Shown here one piece after another: positions 52,781 through 61,451 of a DNA stretch of 64,000 bases; position 1 is the first letter of the stretch, and every line of letters starts with the position of its first letter. The notes beneath the pieces are model-generated. The model saw nothing but the letters and a program-made list of their open reading frames with translations, did not search any database and was not told the origin of the DNA. A program made the translations under genes and the position numbers. The stretch is taken from the NCBI RefSeq assembly GCF_003201875.1, contig NZ_QJKD01000007.1:1-64000 (forward strand). The letters run 5' to 3'. Source of the stretch: Hungatella effluvii. GTDB taxonomy: Bacteria > Bacillota > Clostridia > Lachnospirales > Lachnospiraceae.

Positions 52781-52848
52781 AAATAAAAAGTATTTGACTA
52801 AGTCAAATTATATTCTTAATAGTTGACTTTGTCAAATACTTTTTATTT
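52781..52848. promoter_or_regulatory. large palindrome holding two MarR operators
   Basis: Arms of 18 bp, AAATAAAAAGTATTTGAC (52781-52798) and its exact complement (52831-52848). Within it are TTTGACTAAGTCAAA (52793-52807) and GTTGACTTTGTCAAA (52822-52836), two MarR-type half-site pairs 29 bp apart, and a -35-like TTGACA context. It also follows the stop of the FUSC gene on the minus strand, so it may terminate that gene as well. Confidence 0.7.
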
Positions 52849-54580
52849 ATTGTGGAATTAAGCCTTCCGTTTGCGGATAACTCCGGTGAGCCGCCCGCAC
52901 CAGCGCCCGGCATTCTGAGATTTTGTCATGCAGCAGCTCCCGTTCCTCGCCGGAGGTATTCTGGTACAGTTTTTCCTCGATCAGCTGGGACTGGATAACC
53001 AGATGGTAGTAAAACTGCGTGTCGGTTACGCCCTGGTGGCAGATCTTTGACAGCAGCTTAGAGGCGTAATCGTATTTTTTCAGCAGTGTCTCAGTGGCTG
53101 TGCTGCGGTGGTAGGGGAAGAGAAGGCAGTTGGCGGCGTAGGCGATCACGATTCCGGCCAGCACGTAGGCCAGACGGATCAGCAGCATCCGCCCTACAGG
53201 CGCCCAGCCAAATGCGCTCATAAACACCGCGCCGCCCAGCGCTCCGATGGTGGAACAGGTAAATGTTCCCGTGTAATCTGAGAAATAAAAGCTTAAATAG
53301 CCGGACAGCATCATGATGACGGTCCTGCCGGCCGGAGACGGAACCAGGGAATAGAGAATCACACTGAATACGCCTCCTGCCACGGTAGCGAAGAAACGTT
53401 TCCCGGCCTTCTGCCCCACATCATCGGCATAAGGGAGAGAGACTGAGGCAAGGGTAAACAGAAGCCATTTTCCGTGAGGAAGATTCAGGCTCTTAACCAG
53501 CAGTGTTGCGAGTGACAGCAGAAGCGCAACCCGCAGGGCGTAGATGACGCGTACTTTACTGATTTTTAATGCGGCCTGAATTCGGATGGAAAGAGAGAGC
53601 AGGGTCGGACGGAAATTTGACTTCTTATCGGGATCCGCCATATGGACCAGGTGATTTCTGATGTACTCCAGGCTGTCGTAAAATTCTGCCTGATGCAGGT
53701 CTTTCTCATCCGTAATAAAATCATCTCGCGCAATGAGGTGAGGAGCCGTGGTCTTCATATTTACATAGGCCTCAAAGTGGTCCAGCTGGACCAGCGTCTT
53801 TTCCAGCATATCCTGGTATTTTTCCGGATGTTCGGTCTGAGACAGCAGAATAAGCAGGTATTCCAGGCCGCGCCCGGAATCGACCACGGCGAAGTTGGCA
53901 TCGGATATACACAGCTCCTTACGCCTTCTGTCGTAGACCATGCGGCTGAGGCGGCGGATATTCTTTCGGACATCTTCCAGACTTTCCGGTGTTTCGCTGC
54001 CGGATAAGAGACAGGATATATACTGCTTTGCCTCCCCGATCAGCGTAAGAAGTACGTCGGAAACCGTCTCCGCGGCCCGATTCCGTCCCATGACCAGCTG
54101 ATAGAGGATGATACAGACTGCTCCCGTCACCATGGCCATAATCCGCTTTGGAAGCTGTTCCGGGCTGGAGGGGGATATGAAAATCAGGAACAGGTAGGAC
54201 AGAATATAAGGAAAATACAGATGTCCGGAGTATTCATACGTATAGAGATACAGGATTAAAAAAATCATGATAAAATTGATTGGAAGAGCGATCCATGGAT
54301 TTAATGTGACAACCAGACAGGCGGCAGCTGCCATCAGCACCAGGACCGCAGACTGCGCAAGCAGATGCTTAAATGGTGTGGAGGTTAAGTCGCGGACCAT
54401 GGAGGCCGACATCATGATGGCAAAGATAACTCCGACAATGGAATTTTCTGCTCCGAATACTTTCTGGAACACATTGACGTAAGCGATAATAAACAGAAAT
54501 GACAGAGTGGCGAATTTCAGATTTTTGCGTATACTCTCCTGAGCCGCCGACAGGATGGAACTCTTTTTGGGTATTGCCAT
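52847..54580 (-). CDS. FUSC-family membrane protein
   Basis: About 577 residues from ATG 54580, which has AAAGGAG upstream. Two blocks of helices (about 15-165 and 345-500) surround a cytoplasmic helical domain, the FUSC/aromatic-acid exporter layout. The second block has LPHGKWLLFTLASVSLPYAD, typical of FUSC proteins. It may export weak aromatic acids or other hydrophobic anions. It lies just upstream of the MarR-OYE pair on the same strand, which makes a shared detoxification role plausible but unproven. Confidence 0.85.
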   Translation of the reverse strand: MAIPKKSSILSAAQESIRKNLKFATLSFLFIIAYVNVFQKVFGAENSIVGVIFAIMMSASMVRDLTSTPFKHLLAQSAVLVLMAAAACLVVTLNPWIALPINFIMIFLILYLYTYEYSGHLYFPYILSYLFLIFISPSSPEQLPKRIMAMVTGAVCIILYQLVMGRNRAAETVSDVLLTLIGEAKQYISCLLSGSETPESLEDVRKNIRRLSRMVYDRRRKELCISDANFAVVDSGRGLEYLLILLSQTEHPEKYQDMLEKTLVQLDHFEAYVNMKTTAPHLIARDDFITDEKDLHQAEFYDSLEYIRNHLVHMADPDKKSNFRPTLLSLSIRIQAALKISKVRVIYALRVALLLSLATLLVKSLNLPHGKWLLFTLASVSLPYADDVGQKAGKRFFATVAGGVFSVILYSLVPSPAGRTVIMMLSGYLSFYFSDYTGTFTCSTIGALGGAVFMSAFGWAPVGRMLLIRLAYVLAGIVIAYAANCLLFPYHRSTATETLLKKYDYASKLLSKICHQGVTDTQFYYHLVIQSQLIEEKLYQNTSGEERELLHDKISECRALVRAAHRSYPQTEGLIPQ

Positions 54581-54685
54581 AGATAAAAACTCCTTTCTTT
54601 CGAAAGTATATCGTAGCACAGAAAAAACGGCAGTGCAAGAACGTCCCATTTCTTAAATATTTATGAAGAACTGGATAAAGATGGA

Positions 54686-54737
54686 AAAAAGGCAGGCCGC
54701 AGCGGTCATCCATTATACGGATGACCGCTGCGGCCTG
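54686..54737 (-). terminator. terminator after the first TSCPD gene
   Basis: Perfect 19-bp stem, CAGGCCGCAGCGGTCATCC (54693-54711) with 54719-54737, around a 7-base loop. On the minus strand it is followed by a T-run (CCTTTTTTCC). Confidence 0.88.
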
Positions 54738-54833
54738 TTGCATACAGTGCTGATTATCTGTGCGATTTCTCTGTTTTTCGGTATTTCTGGTTGCGTATGT
54801 AGAACTGTATACGGCGTCAGATCCGGATTCGCA

Positions 54834-55082
54834 TCAGGAAAGGGATTCCTTATACTGCTTCAGTGCTTTTGCCAGCTGATCCGGGCAGGAGGTAGGTCTG
54901 GGGCCGCAGTGAATGCCGTCGAGACGTTTGATCGCTTCGTCTACGTCCATGCCCTCGATCAGACGGCCAAGGCCCTGTGTATTTCCGGAACATCCGCCGA
55001 TGAAGCGGACATTGGTGAGTTTGTTGTCCTGTACGTCAAAATTAATTTCCTGTGAACATACGCCGTGTGTTTTATAAATCAT
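54834..55082 (-). CDS. TSCPD-domain protein, copy 1
   Basis: 82 residues. N-terminal half ends with RFIGGCSGNTQGLGRLIEGM; C-terminal half contains the name-giving TSCPDQLAKAL motif. Three conserved cysteines (CSQ, GGCSGN, HCGPRPTSC) suggest metal binding. It matches the TIGR03905-type family, of unknown role but related to domains seen with ribonucleotide reductases. TTGGAGGAATG precedes the ATG. A near-identical copy lies at 59017-59265. Confidence 0.88.
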   Translation of the reverse strand: MIYKTHGVCSQEINFDVQDNKLTNVRFIGGCSGNTQGLGRLIEGMDVDEAIKRLDGIHCGPRPTSCPDQLAKALKQYKESLS

Positions 55083-55153
55083 GAATCATTCCTCCAAATT
55101 TCTTTTCTTTTTACTCGTTTTCTGTCTCGTTTATCTGTCCCTGCATTTTTACA

Positions 55154-55183
55154 ATTATACAGAATAAGGGAACAGATTGTCAA
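55154..55183 (-). promoter_or_regulatory. promoter of TSCPD copy 1
   Basis: Minus strand: -35 TTGACA (55178-55183), 18-bp spacer, -10 TATAAT (55154-55159). Near-consensus. The flanking sequence is shared with the region upstream of copy 2. Confidence 0.82.
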
Positions 55184-55753
55184 TAGCGGCAGATACTTAC
55201 CCCGGGACTTTTGAGCGCTGGGGCAAAACAGGCCGTAAACAACAAAATAAGTTATTCTAAAAACCGAAATTTCATTGCATCCCTTTAGCCGATTGTCCTT
55301 CTGTCTGGATCGAACGGATCTGCCGTTTCAAAATCCCTTCCTCATTCTGGATATTTGCGTTGGATTCTTCCCGCAGCTCTCTTCCATCATGGCAGATGTA
55401 ATAGCGCTCATCCTCAAAGACGGTGTATGTCATGTTGTAATACTTCCCGATATCTTCTTTATAAGCCTGCATGATATATTTACAGTATCGGAGCAGGAGA
55501 TCGTAAATGCGAAATTGACGGATAGCGTATCGAAGTACGCAGTTATTGCAGTGTTGCTGGAGGCGGAAGTACACCGGTCGGGAGAGTTATTTGGAATCAA
55601 GTACCTGAAATTCAAGAAGGAGCTGTTTCGTAATCCATATTTACAGGGTGTAAATTTAATGTTTCCATTTTTGGAGAGAAGACAGGCCATATTTATTGAT
55701 TTTGTAGTGTTTTTTTTCATTTCTATATTATCCAAGAAAAACATATCGAAATA
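55184..55753. other. 570-bp region without a convincing gene
   Basis: Several open frames exist on both strands (for example 55275-55769 + and 55272-55574 -), but they overlap one another, lack ribosome binding sites and have odd composition. The minus-strand stretch MTYTVFEDERYYICHDGREL (from about 55433) is the only one that looks protein-like and could be the remains of a small gene. No structured RNA was seen. Confidence 0.5.
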
Positions 55754-55762
55754 TGATATAAT
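55754..55762 (+). promoter_or_regulatory. extended -10 promoter of the surface-protein gene
   Basis: TGA followed by TATAAT (55757-55762), 32 bases before the start codon. No good -35 is visible 17 bp upstream, so the extended -10 element probably carries it. Confidence 0.65.
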
Positions 55763-55794
55763 GAAATAATAAAAAGATGAAAGGAGATTAATAA

Positions 55795-58700
55795 ATGAAG
55801 TGTAAACCAATGATTGCATGGCTGCTTTCGGCAGTTATGCTGGCAGGAATACTGCCAGTGACTTCTCTTGCGGAAGAAAAGCCAACTTATGCAAATCACC
55901 AGGAAGACACTGCTGACTGTGGCTTTACAGAGGGAAAGACATGCAGGCACAACATTCATACAAAGAAGTGTTACACAAAAGAATATGTCTGTTTGGTGGA
56001 AGAGAAGACAGCATCCAAAAGTGATGCGGATATCCCACATGAACATACGCAGGACTGTTATAAACTGGATTGCCCGCATGAGCGGGGGATACATACAACA
56101 GATAACAAAGAACAGGAAGACACCCCTGACTTCTCAGGACAGAATATCCCCAAAGCAACAGACAGTAATGCTGCCCAGCCGCTGATGGCGGCCCCATATG
56201 CTATTAGTGGAGATGGATATTCCTTTGATGAAAATAACGGAGAGCTGAATATTTCCAATGATGAGGGTACCACAGGATGGCAGAGTAATCCCAATATAGA
56301 CAGCGCCGACATCATATCGGTTGTTGTAGAAGATGGTGTGACAAAGATTAAAGAAAAAGCGTTTATGGACTGCAAAAATCTCAGTAACCTGGATTTTTCA
56401 GGCTGCAACAGTCTTAAAACAATTGAACATTCGGCATTTATGGGCTGTGAGAATCTTTTACTGAACGAATTGCCAGATCAAATAACCACGATTGGAGGAG
56501 AAGCGTTCAAGAACTGTACGAAACTGGCTTTGACCTCCCTCCCGGACAATCTGACCGGCATGGAGACTGGTGTATTTTCAAACTGCAAAAATCTGGAGCT
56601 GTCCTCATTGCCTGACGGTCTGACCAGAATCCCGAGTTTTGCATTCTTTCAATGTGAAAACCTAAGTTTGTTGACGATTCCTAATACTGTAAAAGAGATT
56701 GGGAATTCGGCGTTCAGCGGCTGTATCAATCTTGAACTGGATTCTCTTCCTGACCAGCTGACCCAAATCAATGAGTTGGCTTTTAGCGGCTGCCGCAAGC
56801 TGAATCTCACAGAGCTTCCTGACCAGGTGAAGACCATCGGTAAATATGCATTTAACGAATGTTCGAGTCTGGCATTGGAAAAGCTTCCAAGCAATATAAC
56901 TTCCATTGGCGAAAGAGCATTTTCGGGATGCACTGGAATAACCTCACTGACTCTCTCAAACGTTGTTGCGCCAACATTAGATAAGAACGCTTTTGATGAT
57001 ATCCCTAACCTGATTCTTTTTGTGCCTTACAATGCCACGGGCTATGATGGGGAAAACTGGCCAAAAGAGCGGGTGGTTTACGGGGCGGCACTTTCTGACC
57101 TGACGATAAATAGCGGTACTCTTAATCCTGATTTTTTTCCGGGAAGGAATATCTATGGGGTACTTGTTGACAACAGCGTGGAGCGTGTGAGCTTAACCCC
57201 TTATGCCCACAATAAGGAAACGATTACCGTAAATGGAATCCCTGTCAACAGCGGGGCAGCTTCAGGGGATATTGAATTAGTGGAGGGGAGAGCAATTGTC
57301 ATCATTGTGGAAGTGAAAAACAGTGATGCAGACAAACGTACCTATATGATTCATGTTTCGCGGGAGTGGGCAGATAGTATTCCTGTGAAGGGCGTGGAAC
57401 TGAATCATACAGCTCTGACTCTCTACACGAACAAAAGTCCGGAATCAGCACAATTATCCGCTGTTGTTAAGCCTGAAGATGCCACAAATCAGACAGTTAA
57501 CTGGAGTTCCAGCGCTCCGGATATCGCAAAAGTTGATAACAACGGATTGATTAGCGCTGTTTCTCCCGGTGAGGCTATCATCACAGCCACTACCGTGGAT
57601 GGCGGCAAAACAGCCTCCTGCATGGTAACGGTAGAAGAGGAAACCATGGTCCCTACTCCGGTGACAGGCGTGACGCTTAATTTAGATGAGCTGACTCTCT
57701 ATACCGACAAAGCTCCGGATACTGCTGAATTATTCGCTGAGATACAACCGCGAGACGCCACAAATCAGACGGTTACCTGGAATTCCAGCGCTCCGGATAT
57801 CGCAAAAGTTGATAACAACGGATTGATCAGGGCTGTTTCTCCCGGTAAAGCCATCATCACAGCCACTACCGTGGATGGCGGCAAAACAGCCTCCTGCATG
57901 GTAACGGTAGAGGCGGAAACCACGGCCCCGACTCCGGTGACAGGCGTGACGCTTAATTTAGATGAGCTGACTCTCTATACCGACAAAGTTCCGGATACTG
58001 CTGTATTATTCGCTGAGATACAACCGCGAAACGCCACAAATCAGACGGTTACCTGGAATTCCAGCGCTCCGGATATCGCAGCAGTAGACAGCGGCGGCAG
58101 AGTGCGTGCCATATCGCCTGGATTAGCTGTTATCACGGTTACTACTGTTGATGGTGGCAGGACGGCCTCGTGTGCGGTTACGGTCAAACAGGAGGAACCA
58201 TCCGGTGACAGTGGAAATGAAGGAAGCAATGGCAGCAGCGGAAGCAGCAGTTCCTCTGATGACAGCCCAGATTATTACTACCGTGTCCTGACTGACAAAG
58301 CTACCGGAATCACAGTGGCCGGTAACCAGATTAACAGTAATGCGGTTTTGACCGTCAAACCGGACACCTTCCATCAGGCCGGACATCCCGGCTGTGATAT
58401 TCTGCGTGGGGCTCAGGCGGCCGGCCGGGTGCTGTCCTTCTGCGACATATCCCTTTCCCACGGATTTCTGGGTAATGTTACGGTTACAATTCCTGTGGAA
58501 GGCAGGGACGGGCAGGCTTTGACAGCAGCACGCTGTGTTGGCGGTAATCTGGTCTTATTGAACGTAATCGTGGAAAAAGGGATGGTGACGGTAACCGTAG
58601 ACAGCCTTTCTCCAATTGCATTGCTGAATAATATTTATACACTGGATACTTTAACCGCGCCTCAGATACCGGAACCCGCTGCGTTACCTCCTGATACAGA

Positions 58701-58851
58701 TAACCTACGCCGCTACCGCGTAAAAAAAGGTGATACTCTTTCAGCGCTGGCTCAAAGATATCATTGTACCGTTGCTGAGATTGTTGCGGCAAACCAAATT
58801 ATTAAAAACCCGAACCTCATTCTTCCAGGCTGGGTACTTAAAATTCCATAA
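55795..58851 (+). CDS. secreted BspA-type LRR protein with Big_2 and LysM domains
   Basis: 1018 residues. Signal peptide (1-25, cleavage near SLAEE). A His/Cys-rich N-terminal stretch follows (40-100) with repeated HTxxCY/HTKKCY-like motifs that could bind zinc. Residues about 140-425 are BspA-type leucine-rich repeats: units of about 23 residues of the form AFxGCxNLxLxxLPxxLTxIG. Residues 432-525 resemble a cadherin-like beta-sandwich, 527-617, 621-712 and 713-804 are three Big_2 Ig-like domains, a Gly/Ser linker lies near 808-823, and 971-1018 is a LysM domain (YRVKKGDTLSALAQRYHC) that should hold it on peptidoglycan. AAAGGAG precedes the ATG. Likely adhesin or host-contact protein. Confidence 0.9.
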   Translation: MKCKPMIAWLLSAVMLAGILPVTSLAEEKPTYANHQEDTADCGFTEGKTCRHNIHTKKCYTKEYVCLVEEKTASKSDADIPHEHTQDCYKLDCPHERGIHTTDNKEQEDTPDFSGQNIPKATDSNAAQPLMAAPYAISGDGYSFDENNGELNISNDEGTTGWQSNPNIDSADIISVVVEDGVTKIKEKAFMDCKNLSNLDFSGCNSLKTIEHSAFMGCENLLLNELPDQITTIGGEAFKNCTKLALTSLPDNLTGMETGVFSNCKNLELSSLPDGLTRIPSFAFFQCENLSLLTIPNTVKEIGNSAFSGCINLELDSLPDQLTQINELAFSGCRKLNLTELPDQVKTIGKYAFNECSSLALEKLPSNITSIGERAFSGCTGITSLTLSNVVAPTLDKNAFDDIPNLILFVPYNATGYDGENWPKERVVYGAALSDLTINSGTLNPDFFPGRNIYGVLVDNSVERVSLTPYAHNKETITVNGIPVNSGAASGDIELVEGRAIVIIVEVKNSDADKRTYMIHVSREWADSIPVKGVELNHTALTLYTNKSPESAQLSAVVKPEDATNQTVNWSSSAPDIAKVDNNGLISAVSPGEAIITATTVDGGKTASCMVTVEEETMVPTPVTGVTLNLDELTLYTDKAPDTAELFAEIQPRDATNQTVTWNSSAPDIAKVDNNGLIRAVSPGKAIITATTVDGGKTASCMVTVEAETTAPTPVTGVTLNLDELTLYTDKVPDTAVLFAEIQPRNATNQTVTWNSSAPDIAAVDSGGRVRAISPGLAVITVTTVDGGRTASCAVTVKQEEPSGDSGNEGSNGSSGSSSSSDDSPDYYYRVLTDKATGITVAGNQINSNAVLTVKPDTFHQAGHPGCDILRGAQAAGRVLSFCDISLSHGFLGNVTVTIPVEGRDGQALTAARCVGGNLVLLNVIVEKGMVTVTVDSLSPIALLNNIYTLDTLTAPQIPEPAALPPDTDNLRRYRVKKGDTLSALAQRYHCTVAEIVAANQIIKNPNLILPGWVLKIP
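57655..58206 (+). repeat. tandem 276-bp Big_2 repeats
   Basis: Units 57655-57930 and 57931-58206 are nearly identical at the DNA level, for example the shared ACTCCGGTGACAGGCGTGAC at each start. A third, more diverged unit precedes them (about 57385-57654). The near-identity suggests recent duplication or gene conversion and makes copy-number change by recombination likely. Confidence 0.85.
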
Positions 58852-58924
58852 TGCATAATAATCCATAATGCGTAACAAGAGATTATGCAAAAAAGATTGG
58901 GATGCCTATAGCAGAGCAGGAAAA

Positions 58925-58978
58925 GGTTCCGGGAATAGAGAATCATATCGCCTCCACGGCGGCCCGGAACCTTTTTTC
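58925..58978. terminator. bidirectional terminator after the surface-protein gene
   Basis: AGGTTCCGGG...CCCGGAACCT stem with an inner GCCTCCACGGCGGC element; TTTTTT on the + strand and TTTT on the - strand. Confidence 0.85.
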
Positions 58979-59016
58979 TGTCTTTGCGCTTATGTAATGT
59001 GTACCATAAACCGTTT

Positions 59017-59265
59017 TTAGGTAAGGGATTCCTTATACTGCTTCAGCGCTTTCGCCAGCTGATCGGGACAGGATGTCGGTCTGGGACCGCAGTGGATTCC
59101 ATCGAGGCGTTTTATGGCTTCGTCAACGTCCATACCTTCCACGAGACGGCCAAGTCCCTGGGCGTTGCCGGAGCAGCCGCCTACAAAGCGGACATTGGTG
59201 AGTTTGTTTTCTTTGATATCAAAATTAATTTCCTGCGAACATACGCCGTGAGTTTTATAAACCAT
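59017..59265 (-). CDS. TSCPD-domain protein, copy 2
   Basis: 82 residues from ATG 59265 (GGAGGAACG upstream; a longer frame from 59280 includes the ribosome binding site). Differs from copy 1 at only about eight positions (for example VYKTHG for IYKTHG, DIKEN for DVQDN, GNAQG for GNTQG). Same cysteine set and TSCPD motif. The two copies face the same way and bracket the 1018-residue surface protein, which points to a segmental duplication. Confidence 0.88.
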   Translation of the reverse strand: MVYKTHGVCSQEINFDIKENKLTNVRFVGGCSGNAQGLGRLVEGMDVDEAIKRLDGIHCGPRPTSCPDQLAKALKQYKESLT

Positions 59266-59356
59266 ATATCGTTCCTCCATGAATATTATTTACTGATTTT
59301 TAGTCCTGTTGTCTGCCGGTTCCTGTAATTATACAGCAGTCTTTATCATTTTTATC

Positions 59357-59386
59357 GCTATACCGAATAAGGAAATGGATTGTCAA
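59357..59386 (-). promoter_or_regulatory. promoter of TSCPD copy 2
   Basis: Minus strand: -35 TTGACA (59381-59386), 18-bp spacer, -10 TATAGC (59357-59362). Its -35 overlaps that of the divergent nucleosidase promoter. Confidence 0.7.
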
Positions 59387-59408
59387 CAGAGACGAAAACA
59401 GTTATAAT
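59380..59408 (+). promoter_or_regulatory. promoter of the MTA/SAH nucleosidase gene
   Basis: TTGTCA (59380-59385), 17-bp spacer, TATAAT (59403-59408). Shares its -35 bases with the opposite TSCPD promoter, so the two may compete for polymerase. Confidence 0.8.
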
Positions 59409-59462
59409 ACTCAATATATGCAGAGTACCCGGGATGGGAACTTAAAAATAAGGAGGCGCTCT

Positions 59463-60161
59463 ATGTTAGGAATTATCGGAGCCATGGATGTGGAAGTGGC
59501 GGAAGTAAAAGCGGCAATGCAGGATGTGGAAGTAAAGACTATGGCCGGCATGGATTTTTATAAAGGTACGCTTAAGGGAAAAGAGGCGGTGGTGGTCCGT
59601 TCAGGAATCGGCAAGGTGAACGCGGCGGTGTGTACGCAGATTCTGGTAGACCATTACGGTGTGGATGCGGTCATCAACACGGGAATCGCCGGTTCTTTGA
59701 GAAATGAGATCGAGATCGGGGACGTGGTGCTTTCCACCGATACGGCGCAGCATGATATGGATGCGACTGGGTTTGGATACCCGGTGGGACAGATTCCGCA
59801 TATGGAAGAATTCTCGTTTCCGGCCGATGAAACGCTTCGGAATCTGGCTCTGAAGTGCTGTAAGGAAGTGAATCCTGACATTGGAGTTTTTACCGGAAGG
59901 ATCGTTTCCGGGGATCAGTTTATTTCCGATCAGGTTAAAAAAGACTGGATTGCGGAAAATTTTGGAGGCTTCTGCACGGAAATGGAGGGGGCGGCGATCG
60001 CTCAGGCGGCGTACTTAAACCACGTTCCATTTTTGATTATCAGGGCGATCTCAGATAAGGCTGATAACAGCGCAACCATGGACTACAGCGAGTTTGAGGT
60101 AAAGGCGGTGCGCCACTCCGTAAACCTGATTTTAGCCATTGCAGAAAGGTATTCATGTTAA
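59463..60161 (+). CDS. mtnN: 5'-methylthioadenosine/S-adenosylhomocysteine nucleosidase
   Basis: Splits adenine from MTA and SAH, recycling by-products of SAM use and autoinducer-2 precursor. 232 residues, full length. MLGIIGAMDVEV at the N-terminus with the proton-handling Glu, NTGIAGS (about 77-83), EMEGAA (about 173-178) and the catalytic Asp in AISDKAD (about 195-201). AAGGAGG gives the start at 59463; a longer frame begins upstream of the ribosome binding site. Confidence 0.95.
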   Translation: MLGIIGAMDVEVAEVKAAMQDVEVKTMAGMDFYKGTLKGKEAVVVRSGIGKVNAAVCTQILVDHYGVDAVINTGIAGSLRNEIEIGDVVLSTDTAQHDMDATGFGYPVGQIPHMEEFSFPADETLRNLALKCCKEVNPDIGVFTGRIVSGDQFISDQVKKDWIAENFGGFCTEMEGAAIAQAAYLNHVPFLIIRAISDKADNSATMDYSEFEVKAVRHSVNLILAIAERYSC

Positions 60162-60287
60162 GTTAAGAATCGAATCCTGACGGGATTTGACGAACGATTC
60201 TAGGCTCTCTCATCTTCCCAAAGGAAGTTTCGGTGGTTATAATAATCCTATCACCGGAACAACCGGGAAGAAAGGGGAGCTATTATT

Positions 60288-61340
60288 ATGCTGGAATTTT
60301 TACAGACAGGCAAAGCGCTGTACGTGCTTGCAGCCGTATGCGGCCTTGGAGTCGTGACCAGATGGCTTACACGTAACCTCTACAAAAGATTAATTAAAGA
60401 AACGGACAACATGTCACTGACGAAGAATAAGAATCTTCGTGCATTTAAGCAGAAGACAGAAAGCAACTATCAGATGAATCAGGGGATTCCGAAAATAAAG
60501 CCTTACTTAGAGAGGCAGATGTATGATTTCAGATTTATGCGTATGACGCTTAACGGATGGAACACCTTTTCCAATCAGATGACGCTTCTTTGTTTCCTCG
60601 CAGGAGGGGCGGCGGCGTTCGGCGCATACTGGTATCGTACCGATCCTTATTACATAGTACTGTACGGCTCCATGGGAATCCTGGCAGGGCTTTTTACAAT
60701 CCTTGTAGACCACGGGGCAGGAGTCGCGGACAAGAAACAGCAGCTGTTCACCGCGCTCGATAATTATCTGGAAAATACGCTGATCTACCGTTTGGATCAG
60801 GAACGAGATGAAACACAGGCAATATCGGGGCCTCATATGGAAACCCGTGAAAATATCCGGTCGATCTATCCCGTGGCAGCAGGTACTGCACCAGGACAGG
60901 CAGAAGAGCCGGAGCAACAGGAAAACGTGCGGGGAAAGCAGAGAAACAGGACGGAGCGCATGAAAAACCAGCTGAAGGCGGAATCGCAGGCTCGCAGACA
61001 GAACAGCGGCCGTTCCGACGGAAGGCAGAGAGATGGAAGGCAGGGCGGTATTATACAGGAAAATATTATGGCAGAAACCGGTATGGGAATGGCATCTGAC
61101 GAGGCGTCAGGAATTGCCGGTAATCAGAATATGGCGCAGGAAATGGCGCGGAGCGGCAGCGGGCCGTCAGAGATGGAAGGATCCATCCGGGATGTGGACT
61201 ATTTAAAGAAGAGTCTGGAACAGATAGCGGCGAGCCGCGAACGGGGAAGAAGCGTAAAACAGCAGGAGGACTGGCTGAAGGATTTGAACCCCGATGAATT
61301 AAAGCTTATTGGGGAGATTCTGCATGAATATCTGACTTGA
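60288..61340 (+). CDS. membrane protein with Gln/Arg-rich tail, unknown function
   Basis: 350 residues. One hydrophobic segment near 8-25, a polar region with KTESNYQMNQGIPKIKPYLE, two close hydrophobic segments near 100-145, and then a long soluble part (150-350) rich in Gln, Arg, Glu, Gly and Asn that is probably disordered. The C-terminal 45 residues (YLKKSLEQIAASRERG onward to GEILHEYLT) look helical and conserved-like. GGGGAG precedes the ATG. I do not recognise a family. It sits between mtnN and pgi with its own likely promoter near TATAAT 60238-60243. Confidence 0.7.
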   Translation: MLEFLQTGKALYVLAAVCGLGVVTRWLTRNLYKRLIKETDNMSLTKNKNLRAFKQKTESNYQMNQGIPKIKPYLERQMYDFRFMRMTLNGWNTFSNQMTLLCFLAGGAAAFGAYWYRTDPYYIVLYGSMGILAGLFTILVDHGAGVADKKQQLFTALDNYLENTLIYRLDQERDETQAISGPHMETRENIRSIYPVAAGTAPGQAEEPEQQENVRGKQRNRTERMKNQLKAESQARRQNSGRSDGRQRDGRQGGIIQENIMAETGMGMASDEASGIAGNQNMAQEMARSGSGPSEMEGSIRDVDYLKKSLEQIAASRERGRSVKQQEDWLKDLNPDELKLIGEILHEYLT

Positions 61341-61387
61341 ACATTTGGGAGAGAAAGGAAAATTGTATCGCAATTGGAGGGGATTTA

Positions 61388-61396
61388 TGATATACT
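61388..61396 (+). promoter_or_regulatory. extended -10 promoter of pgi
   Basis: TGA followed by TATACT (61391-61396), about 56 bases before the pgi start. No clear -35 at the right distance. Confidence 0.6.
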
Positions 61397-61451
61397 GTTC
61401 CTGAACAGGCATTCTATAACCTGAAACAAAAGGAAAAGGAGAATGATAGAA

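Noticed and set aside
48910..54580. Region considered as a prophage or integrative element because of the transposase
   Set aside because: No integrase, phage structural or conjugation genes and no att-like repeats are present; only one IS is seen.
55275..55769. 164-residue open frame upstream of the surface-protein gene
   Set aside because: It overlaps equally long frames on the other strand, lacks a ribosome binding site, has unlikely composition and runs into the promoter of the next gene.
56300..57070. Leucine-rich repeat region considered as a CRISPR-like array
   Set aside because: The period is about 69 bases in codon frame with amino-acid-level conservation; there are no identical repeats with unique spacers. 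No CRISPR array was seen anywhere in the window.
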